A stretch of DNA of 5,227 nt from an uncultured Saprospiraceae bacterium (lineage in GTDB: Bacteria; Bacteroidota; Bacteroidia; Chitinophagales; Saprospiraceae). The translations under genes and the position numbers were made by a program. Positions 1 to 4,922 of the stretch are shown here, piece after piece. Location: NCBI GenBank assembly GCA_937921525.1, contig CAKZUM010000169.1:1-5227 (forward strand), given 5' to 3'. Every line of letters begins with the position of its first letter. Within the stretch, counting starts at the first letter, position 1. The notes below the pieces were generated by a model, which was not told the DNA's origin, searched no databases, and saw only the letters and a program-made list of their open reading frames with translations.

Positions 1-1
1 A

Positions 2-478
2 TATCCCATTATAGATGAGTCTGGATATATCAAAGTCCCTTTCTCGAATCATCTAAAAAATAGCTTAGTTCGACAATTAAAAACAATAATCGAGGATAAA
101 CCAATTAGACTACAATTAGAAATATTATCTTCTTTTACCAGGTCTGCTTTTAAATATAAAGCGGATGAAGCATACTTTGGAAGAAGTAAGCCCATGATAC
201 GTGAAGAGGTATTTCACTATCCTTATTCTGATTGCGAGGATCGTTCCGCTGTATTTTACGGACTAGTTGAAGAATTGCTAGACTTACCTATGCTCGTGAT
301 TGCTTTTTCCGATCATCTAACGATTGCGGTAGGTCTGAAAGAATCTATCGGTACACCGATACGACACAAAGGTAAAAACTACTATATTTGCGATCCAACA
401 GGTCCAAATAATTCTTCGGAAATCGGTCGACCTCCTAAAGGATATGAACGCAAATCCTTTGAGATTTTGTTAGACTGA
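2..478 (+). CDS. Transglutaminase-like protein, C-terminal part (5' end outside window)
   Basis: The frame is open from the first complete codon at base 2 to the TGA at 476-478, giving 158 residues with no N-terminus. The first ATG (base 194) lies only 13 codons before the catalytic motif, and protein-like sequence precedes it, so it is an internal Met and the true start is upstream of the window. In fragment numbering, YPYSDCEDRS holds the presumed nucleophile Cys78, DHLTIAV holds His105, and YYICDPT holds Asp131. This Cys-His-Asp order and spacing is that of the transglutaminase-like/papain-fold superfamily, and DCEDRS followed by a hydrophobic helix is how I recall a group of Bacteroidota proteins of about 400 residues. 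Whether it cross-links, cleaves or only binds peptides cannot be told. It ends shortly before a heptamer foldback. The family call is from memory of motifs and the substrate is unknown. Confidence 0.75.
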   Translation, partial: YPIIDESGYIKVPFSNHLKNSLVRQLKTIIEDKPIRLQLEILSSFTRSAFKYKADEAYFGRSKPMIREEVFHYPYSDCEDRSAVFYGLVEELLDLPMLVIAFSDHLTIAVGLKESIGTPIRHKGKNYYICDPTGPNNSSEIGRPPKGYERKSFEILLD

Positions 479-490
479 TTTTTTTGAGAG

Positions 491-651
491 GTTAGATCGC
501 TTTCGCTGTCAGAAGTCAGAACGCTACGCTGTCAGACCAGCCCGACTGCCGTCCAGGCGGGCGGGTTTATGATGTTGACTAGGTTATGCTAAAATCTCGT
601 TGTCAACGTAATACATCTGACTCCTGACAGCGCAGCGATCTGACTTCTGAC
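491..651. repeat. Foldback element built from GTCAGNN heptamers
   Basis: The arms 508-535 and 624-651 are inverted copies matching at 26 of 28 positions, separated by 88 bases. The arms are modular. On the plus strand the left side reads GTTAGAT (491-497), a CGCT-N2-CGCT block (498-507), GTCAGAA twice (508-521), CGCTACGCT (522-530) and GTCAGAC (531-537). On the minus strand the right side reads GTCAGAA (651-645), GTCAGAT (644-638), CGCTGCGCT (637-629), GTCAGGA (628-622) and GTCAGAT (621-615). A unit of 21-22 bases therefore occurs three times: 491-512, 515-535, and inverted at 624-644. No T-run follows the stem on either strand. It fills most of the gap between the transglutaminase-like gene and the lipoprotein gene. 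I know of no named family for it. Confidence 0.85.
541..565 (+). terminator. GC-rich hairpin inside the foldback loop; weak terminator candidate
   Basis: Bases 541-550 and 556-565 can form a 10-bp stem with one A-G mismatch and one T-G wobble, closed by the loop GTCCA. It is far more GC-rich than its surroundings and is followed by only TTTAT, so the T-run is poor. It lies 63 bases after the stop of the transglutaminase-like gene and could help end that transcript. It could equally be a small repeat nested in the larger foldback. Confidence 0.3.
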
Positions 652-667
652 TTCTAAAAAAAATATA

Positions 668-1327
668 ATGAGATTCTTCTACTTTCTATTCGTATTTTTA
701 ATGTTCACTAGTTGTAAAGCCCAACAAGCGATTGTGGATGTACCAACACCAGTTATGAGCAAACCTATTCCTGTACCAGAAGATAGTGCTGCCAGTGCTA
801 CTGAAGTTCCCTATCACCAAATTCCTGATTATCCTACTTCTTACGAACCACAAAATGTGGCAGCTAGAATGGTAGATGGATTGGGGTATAGGTACCATTG
901 GGTCACCAAAGGATTACGTCCTGCTGATCTGGATTATCGACCTGGTGAAACTAATAAAACAGTAGCGGAGACACTAGAACATTTATATGGATTGTCTTTA
1001 GTTATTAAAAATGCAGCGCTTGGCTTACCTAATATACGACCCACGGAAATGCCAGCACATACTTATGAAGAACGTCGATTAGCGACTTTAAATAATCTGA
1101 AAGAAGCAAGTGAGCAATTAAAAGCTGCTAGTCCAGAAGATTTAGAAAATTTTAAAGTCATCTTTCAACGAGGCGAAAAAGCTTCTGAATTTCCTTTTTG
1201 GAATTTAATTAATGGGCCTATTGCAGATGCTATCTATCACTGTGGTCAGGTGGTGGCATTTAGACGGGCATCAGGTAATCCGCAGCAAACAGGTGTGAAT
1301 GTGTTTATGGGTAAGACTAAGGAGTAG
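668..1327 (+). CDS. Lipoprotein with DinB-like domain
   Basis: The 219-residue product starts with a hydrophobic signal (residues 2-15) and a lipobox FTSC with Cys16 as the probable lipidated residue, so it should be anchored in the envelope. Residues 24-60 are rich in Pro, Ser and Thr and look like a flexible linker. Residues 62-206 resemble the DinB/YfiT-like four-helix bundle: GYRYHW (His77), TLEHLYG (His105), and near the end FWNLINGPIADAIYHCGQVVAFRR with His191 and Gln194. Members of this superfamily usually bind a metal through three His; some are thiol transferases, many are uncharacterised. Here the position four residues before His191 is Asp187 where many members have His. The ATG follows the A-rich stretch TAAAAAAAATATA with no Shine-Dalgarno site. 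The fold assignment is reasonable from motifs; no reaction can be assigned. The gene stands alone between two foldbacks. Confidence 0.75.
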   Translation: MRFFYFLFVFLMFTSCKAQQAIVDVPTPVMSKPIPVPEDSAASATEVPYHQIPDYPTSYEPQNVAARMVDGLGYRYHWVTKGLRPADLDYRPGETNKTVAETLEHLYGLSLVIKNAALGLPNIRPTEMPAHTYEERRLATLNNLKEASEQLKAASPEDLENFKVIFQRGEKASEFPFWNLINGPIADAIYHCGQVVAFRRASGNPQQTGVNVFMGKTKE

Positions 1328-1356
1328 GTAATTATTTAGCCTAGGGCTGTTTTGGA

Positions 1357-1457
1357 AAATCATAAATTTTAAATCATACATCATACATCTTAAATCCATC
1401 ATGATTTGAGCTATATGGATTTAAGATGTATGATTTATGAAATATGATTTATGATTT
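1357..1457. repeat. Foldback element built from AAATCAT-type heptamers
   Basis: Arms 1357-1399 and 1415-1457 are inverted copies agreeing at 38 of 43 positions, with a 15-base loop. The left arm is six seven-base words from 1357 to 1398: AAATCAT, AAATTTT, AAATCAT, ACATCAT, ACATCTT, AAATCCA. The right arm carries the complementary words; from 1429 they read TATGATT, TATGAAA, TATGATT, TATGATT. The stem is almost wholly A/T and is followed by CCGGAACC, not by a T-run, so it is a poor match to an intrinsic terminator. It lies 29 bases after the stop of the DinB-like lipoprotein gene. Its seven-base period is the same as in the GTCAG and AGAGA elements, although the words are unrelated. Confidence 0.85.
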
Positions 1458-1498
1458 CCGGAACCGATCATCCTTTCTCTCATTGGTTGGGATTTAAA

Positions 1499-1554
1499 TG
1501 TAGCTTAGACCTCTGGTCTGAGTAGAACTACTCAGACCAGAGGTCTAAGCTACA
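1499..1554. repeat. Perfect 27-bp inverted repeat (palindrome)
   Basis: Bases 1499-1525 and 1528-1554 are exact reverse complements around a two-base centre (AA); as a hairpin it would open to a GAAC or larger loop. The outer ends read TGTAGCTTAG and CTAAGCTACA. There is no seven-base period. The stem is followed by GTATCCATT, without a T-run, and lies 41 bases upstream of the next start codon. Perfect identity over such a long stem suggests recent origin, gene conversion between arms, or selection on the structure. It could be a dispersed hairpin repeat, a protein-binding palindrome, or a structured leader for the following gene. Confidence 0.9.
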
Positions 1555-1595
1555 GTATCCATTAAAAAAATTACTGATTAATTGGAAAAAAGGCT

Positions 1596-2195
1596 ATGAA
1601 TTGGATGACACAATGTTTAATGGTAGTACTAAGTTTATCTACAATCGGATTACCTATTGATAAAATATCCGACCCCTCTAAAACTACAAATCCCCCAATA
1701 GAAATAGCACCAGGTTGGGAAGAGCGCACCGAATGGCCAGACGACTATCCACGCCCACCTAAATCCCCACAAAGCCTATTTTTTATTCAGCGAAATTTGA
1801 ATACGAATACTATTGTATATGATGTTGACTTAAAAGATGGAATGATTAAGTCGAATCATCCAATAGATGCTTATTGGCTGCGCTATGGAGAAAATGGTGC
1901 TCGACAAGATTTGAGTTGGTTACAAGCGGTACTAGCCTATGGGTATACCTCAAAAAAAATAGAAACAAGCTATAGAATCAAATTAAAAGCCTACAATGAT
2001 CGATACTTACAATTGCAACAAGTGGCAGGCAATTGGAAAGCCGTGATGAAGATTAATAATATAGATTGCTACCTGCAAAATATTTATGTCTATGCCGATG
2101 AGTCTGGGATTTTTCCAGATGTGAAGTATGTAGATATATATGGTCTTCATCCTGTAACTGGCGCACTGGAAGTAGAACGTATATTGAATGAGTAG
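1596..2195 (+). CDS. Exported protein resembling DUF4833
   Basis: The 199-residue product begins with a probable Sec signal: MNWMTQ, then a hydrophobic stretch (residues 8-19) ending near IGLP. Cys7 is too early to form a lipobox. A polar, Pro-rich stretch (25-58) follows. The core from about residue 59 to 196 includes SLFFIQRNLNTNTIVYDV (60-77), AYWLRYGENGARQDLSW (92-108), AYGYTSKK (114-121) and DVKYVDIYG (175-183). The opening F-I-x-R-N-x-N-x-x-x-Y, the x-Y-W and the later AYGY fit my memory of DUF4833, a domain of unknown function, but this is recalled, not searched. AGG at 1591-1593 is only two bases from this ATG but 11 from the next in-frame ATG (1605). The longer start is kept because both leave a usable signal peptide. 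The stop codon lies inside the first word of a heptamer array. Co-transcription with the methyltransferase 66 bases downstream is possible. Confidence 0.7.
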   Translation: MNWMTQCLMVVLSLSTIGLPIDKISDPSKTTNPPIEIAPGWEERTEWPDDYPRPPKSPQSLFFIQRNLNTNTIVYDVDLKDGMIKSNHPIDAYWLRYGENGARQDLSWLQAVLAYGYTSKKIETSYRIKLKAYNDRYLQLQQVAGNWKAVMKINNIDCYLQNIYVYADESGIFPDVKYVDIYGLHPVTGALEVERILNE

Positions 2196-2197
2196 AT

Positions 2198-2232
2198 ATA
2201 GAATAGAGAGCAGAGATGAGAGAACAGAGACC
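2198..2232 (+). repeat. Single-armed array of AGAGANN heptamers
   Basis: Five consecutive seven-base words run from 2198: ATAGAAT, AGAGAGC, AGAGATG, AGAGAAC, AGAGACC. A looser word, AGTAGAT (2191-2197), precedes them and contains the stop codon of the upstream gene. The 16-mer at 2201-2216 is identical, in inverted orientation, to 3667-3682 in the right arm of the 3560-3707 foldback. No inverted partner arm exists in the 66-base gap, so this is half of such an element. Confidence 0.8.
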
Positions 2233-2261
2233 GATAGAATTACATCGAAAGACTGCAAAGT

Positions 2262-3506
2262 ATGAATGAAAAGAACATGAGTGTCCCCTTTGACGAATTA
2301 CCTACTATACCTACTGATCGCCTAGCGATCAAAGTAAAATCTTCCGTAGAAAGAATTATCAAACAAAAGCATCCTTGGTTATTTGAGCAAGGAATTGTCA
2401 AACAAAACAAAGAAGGGAAAGCAGGAGACCTTGCGATTATTTTTGACCAAAAGAAGAACCAATATTTAGCAGTTGGCTTATATGATCCACATTCTATTAT
2501 ACGAGTGAAATTGCTACAATTTATTGATAAAGCCGTTATTGATGATGCGTGGTTTTTAGATAAAATCAAAACGGCCTATGATCTGCGATCTTCCCTTTTA
2601 AAAACAGATACGAATAGCTATCGTTTGATTCATGGCGAAAATGATGGCTTGCCAGGCTTTATTGCGGATGTGTATGCGGGGGTATTAGTGGTAAAATTAT
2701 ACTCCTTTATTTGGTTGCCTTATCTCAAAGTAATCTTACCTATATTATTACACATTAGTCAATGTCAGACTATTGTTTTGCGACTCAGTAGAAACCTTCA
2801 GCAAAAAGAATCAGAGCTATATGGACTACAAGATGGCCAAGTAATTTATGGTACTTTAGATCAAGAAGTGGTTCAATTTCGAGAGCATGGTTTATTGTTT
2901 AATGCCAATGTGATAAAAGGACATAAGACAGGCTACTTTTTAGACCATCGACATAATCGAAAGCGGGTAGGGGAGCTATCCAAAGGTAAAACCGTCTTGG
3001 ATATTTTTGCCTATGCAGGTGGCTTTAGTGTACATGCTTTAGCAGGGGGGGCTAAGGAGGTGATTAGTTTGGATATTAGTGCGCAGGCACTTGAAATGGC
3101 TACCCAAAATGTGGCACTAAACAATAAAGGAGCGAATCATAAAACAATGGCGATAGATGCCTTTAAAGGCTTAGAAGAATTGAAATTAGCTGGAAAACGG
3201 TTTGATGTGGTAGTCGTTGATCCTCCTTCTTTTGCTAAAAAAGAAAGTGAAATAACTAAAGCCTTACATAGCTATGCGAGGTTAGCGAAAGCGGCTATTA
3301 AAGTGGTAGAAAAAGAGGGCGTGCTATTATTGGCATCTTGTTCTAGTCGAGTTAGTGCGGAGGCGTTTTTTAACGCTGCCATAGATAGTATGGATGCTAG
3401 TGGTCGGGCTTATATGGAGATGGGACGTAGTTTACATGATACGGATCATCCGATAGGCTTTAAAGAAGGGGGGTACTTGAAAAGTATTTATTTTAGGGTG
3501 TCCTAG
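2262..3506 (+). CDS. rlmI: Class I SAM-dependent 23S rRNA cytosine-C5 methyltransferase, RlmI type
   Basis: The product is 414 residues, close to the roughly 400 of E. coli RlmI, which makes m5C1962 in 23S rRNA in the cytoplasm. Residues about 20-90 form a PUA-like RNA-binding domain with KHPWLF (36-41) and GLYDPHSIIRVK (72-83). ENDGLPG (126-132) and GHKTGYFLDHRHNR (220-233) are family signatures before the catalytic domain. The Rossmann-like methyltransferase has SAM motif I LDIFAYAGGF (246-255), Asp271 after the second strand, motif IV DPPSF (320-324), and ASCSSRVS with Cys360, the likely catalytic Cys by analogy with LTFSCS in RlmI. The C-terminal DHPIGFKEGGYLKSIYFRV also fits. The target base is inferred from the family; related COG1092 enzymes could modify another cytosine. 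The next Met (residue 6) would also leave the domains whole. G7 at 3045-3051 and G6 at 3468-3473 are unusual runs in AT-rich DNA. Convergent with the downstream exchanger gene. Confidence 0.88.
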   Translation: MNEKNMSVPFDELPTIPTDRLAIKVKSSVERIIKQKHPWLFEQGIVKQNKEGKAGDLAIIFDQKKNQYLAVGLYDPHSIIRVKLLQFIDKAVIDDAWFLDKIKTAYDLRSSLLKTDTNSYRLIHGENDGLPGFIADVYAGVLVVKLYSFIWLPYLKVILPILLHISQCQTIVLRLSRNLQQKESELYGLQDGQVIYGTLDQEVVQFREHGLLFNANVIKGHKTGYFLDHRHNRKRVGELSKGKTVLDIFAYAGGFSVHALAGGAKEVISLDISAQALEMATQNVALNNKGANHKTMAIDAFKGLEELKLAGKRFDVVVVDPPSFAKKESEITKALHSYARLAKAAIKVVEKEGVLLLASCSSRVSAEAFFNAAIDSMDASGRAYMEMGRSLHDTDHPIGFKEGGYLKSIYFRVS

Positions 3507-3514
3507 ATAAGACA

Positions 3515-3547
3515 AGACTTGGTAAGTTTTTAAAACTTCCCAAGTCT
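3515..3547. repeat. Hairpin-forming inverted repeat after rlmI
   Basis: Bases 3515-3530 and 3532-3547 are inverted copies with one mismatch in 16 (outer end AGACTTGG, inner end AAGTTTT). The hairpin starts nine bases after the rlmI stop codon, so it may end or protect that transcript. It is followed by AGCGCAC with no T-run, so it is not a typical intrinsic terminator. There is no heptamer period. It is the first of three inverted repeats in this 312-base convergent gap. Confidence 0.75.
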
Positions 3548-3559
3548 AGCGCACTTCAC

Positions 3560-3707
3560 ACTACAGGACATTGTTTAGAACAGAGAGCAGAGAAGAGAGA
3601 GTAGAGACGTATTTCGATTAGAAAACAACGAAATTTCGTCATTTTTTAAACGAAATCTGTCTCTACTCTCTGCTCTCTATTCTCTGCTCTTTAAAATGTC
3701 CAGTAGT
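3560..3707. repeat. Foldback element built from AGAGANN heptamers
   Basis: Arms 3560-3618 and 3649-3707 are inverted copies with 47 of 59 positions matching, around a 30-base loop. The outer ends read ACTACAGGACATT and, on the other strand, ACTACTGGACATT. The left arm carries the words TTAGAAC, AGAGAGC, AGAGAAG, AGAGAGT, AGAGACG (3575-3609). On the minus strand the right arm reads AAAGAGC, AGAGAAT, AGAGAGC, AGAGAGT, AGAGACA (3692-3658). The loop holds a perfect 12-bp palindrome, ACGAAATTTCGT (3628-3639), and CGAAAT also occurs at both stem-loop borders. No open frame or transposase is present, so any mobility would have to be in trans. No clear flanking target duplication was seen. Confidence 0.85.
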
Positions 3708-3719
3708 ATGAGTGTCGAT

Positions 3720-3742
3720 GGTTGAAGTTTGTAACTTCAACC
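3720..3742. repeat. Perfect 10-bp hairpin near the 3' end of the exchanger gene
   Basis: GGTTGAAGTT (3720-3729) and AACTTCAACC (3733-3742) are exact inverted copies with a three-base loop. It lies 76 bases beyond the stop of the minus-strand exchanger gene and 213 bases beyond rlmI. It could help terminate either convergent transcript, but neither side has a T-run directly after the stem. The bases between it and the exchanger stop (3743-3818) show nothing further. Confidence 0.65.
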
Positions 3743-3818
3743 TAGTATCAAGCTATAAACTAGTCTATTAGGTTGCAAAGAAAAATGTAGCAAAAAACAA
3801 AATCTTACCATGTTTCTA

Positions 3819-4742
3819 TTACACAAACAGCTTCACTAAAAAGAAGACATAAAATAAAATAAGCATATACCCTTCCCATCTACAAATCGTTTTAGAAATA
3901 CACATCACGGCAAGCGCAATCGTTAGAGCAATCATAAAAGGTAAGCTAAATTGCAATACAGCTGCAGGAATCACCAAAGGGCCAATAAATGCAGGAATGG
4001 ACATAACGGCATAAGTATTAAAAATATTAGAGCCTAATACATTTCCAACCGCCATATCTGTTTGCCCCTTTTTAATGGCAGCGATACTTACAAATACCTC
4101 TGGAAGAGACGTCCCTAATGCCACCAAACTTTGGGCTATTACCGCAGAACCAATGCCCATTAAACCCGAAAGTTTAACAATTCCTAATACCGTATAATCT
4201 GCACCAAACTTAATCACAACGGCACTAACTAATAGCATGACTATTGTTTGCCAAGTAATTTTTGGTCGTTCTACCTCCTCGTCTTTATTACCTGTTAAAG
4301 AATTGATTAAAAAAATCACCAATGCAATCAATAAAAAGATGGCTTCGAACATCGTTACTTCCCCGTCATAGACGACAAACCAAAGCAAAAATGCAGACAA
4401 TACCAGCAAAGGAATATCTGTATGCATAATGGTATCATGCACTTTAATCTCTTTTCCTATTACAGCAACTAAGCCCAACACTAATGCCACATTGGCTATA
4501 TTAGAACCCACTACATTTCCTATAACAATATCAGAAGAACCTTCTACTACTGCAGCAATAGAAGATGCCAATTCTGGTAAGGAAGTACCAAATGCAACCA
4601 CAGTAACCCCAATGATAAAAGGAGGAATACCAAAGGATAGCCCAATCTTTTCGGCAGCTGCTACAAAGAAGTCCGATGCCTGTAATAAAGCAAATAAACT
4701 AACGGCAAAGATGCCTATATAAGTAAGTAATTCTCCGGTCAT
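3819..4742 (-). CDS. Calcium/sodium antiporter, CaCA family (YrbG-like)
   Basis: The 307-residue inner-membrane protein has about ten hydrophobic segments (roughly 6-22, 38-60, 74-97, 109-125, 129-147, 165-184, 196-222, 232-254, 261-283, 289-306), the usual length and layout for bacterial cation/Ca2+ exchangers. It carries both inverted alpha repeats: GTSLPE (52-57) with GNVVGSNIAN (75-84), and GTSLPE (210-215) with GNVLGSNIFN (233-242). Glu57 and Glu215 should be the central Ca2+ ligands. A charged loop, GNKDEEVERPK (151-161), joins the halves. The residue aligned with Asp240 of the Methanocaldococcus jannaschii exchanger is Asn242. The likely role is Ca2+ extrusion driven by Na+ (or H+) entry; ion preference is inferred only. 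The start is secure: an in-frame TAA directly precedes this ATG. There is no Shine-Dalgarno site. Upstream lie a long foldback and a candidate promoter. Confidence 0.9.
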   Translation of the reverse strand: MTGELLTYIGIFAVSLFALLQASDFFVAAAEKIGLSFGIPPFIIGVTVVAFGTSLPELASSIAAVVEGSSDIVIGNVVGSNIANVALVLGLVAVIGKEIKVHDTIMHTDIPLLVLSAFLLWFVVYDGEVTMFEAIFLLIALVIFLINSLTGNKDEEVERPKITWQTIVMLLVSAVVIKFGADYTVLGIVKLSGLMGIGSAVIAQSLVALGTSLPEVFVSIAAIKKGQTDMAVGNVLGSNIFNTYAVMSIPAFIGPLVIPAAVLQFSLPFMIALTIALAVMCISKTICRWEGYMLILFYVFFLVKLFV

Positions 4743-4764
4743 TTATGATTTGTTCCGTGTCTAA

Positions 4765-4922
4765 GGAATGATGAATTAATAAATTGCGTTTTTATGCGCC
4801 GTTATTTTTTCTTTCTACAAGGCGAAAAACGTAGGGATAGCCTAGCTATCACGAGGCTTTTCAACGCAGTAGAAAGGAAAAAGAACAAGCAGAAGGATGT
4901 AAGTTTATTATTTCACCATTCC
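4765..4922. repeat. Long imperfect foldback in the leader of the exchanger gene
   Basis: Three nested pairs of inverted segments can be seen. The outer arms 4765-4783 and 4904-4922 match at 17 of 19. The middle arms 4801-4818 and 4869-4886 match at 16 of 18. The inner hairpin GATAGC (4836-4841) and GCTATC (4845-4850) is perfect with a three-base loop. The unpaired stretches between outer and middle arms are 17 bases on both sides, so the whole could fold as one long symmetrical structure. It starts 22 bases upstream of the exchanger start codon. It has no heptamer period and no coding capacity that I trust. It may be a non-autonomous mobile foldback, a structured 5' leader, or both. Confidence 0.75.

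Noticed and set aside
194..478. ATG at 194 as the true start of the first gene
   Set aside because: The frame is open and protein-like for 64 codons upstream, and the transglutaminase-like domain would be cut just ahead of its Cys.
491..651. CRISPR array
   Set aside because: Units are 21-22 bases, only three copies, one inverted, with no regular spacers and no cas genes nearby.
698..898. 66-codon minus-strand open frame
   Set aside because: It lies fully within the lipoprotein gene on the other strand and has no recognisable motif; it is a shadow of that gene.
1357..1457. Intrinsic terminator of the lipoprotein gene
   Set aside because: The stem is nearly all A/T and is followed by CCGGAACC, so it lacks both the GC stem and the T-run.
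2007..2569. Two minus-strand open frames of 83 and 109 codons
   Set aside because: They overlap the DUF4833-like gene and the rlmI N-terminus antisense, have low-complexity or Cys/Ser-rich translations, and no family motifs.
4429..4722. 97-codon plus-strand open frame
   Set aside because: It is antisense to the exchanger gene; its Thr/Ala-rich translation is the usual mirror of hydrophobic membrane codons.
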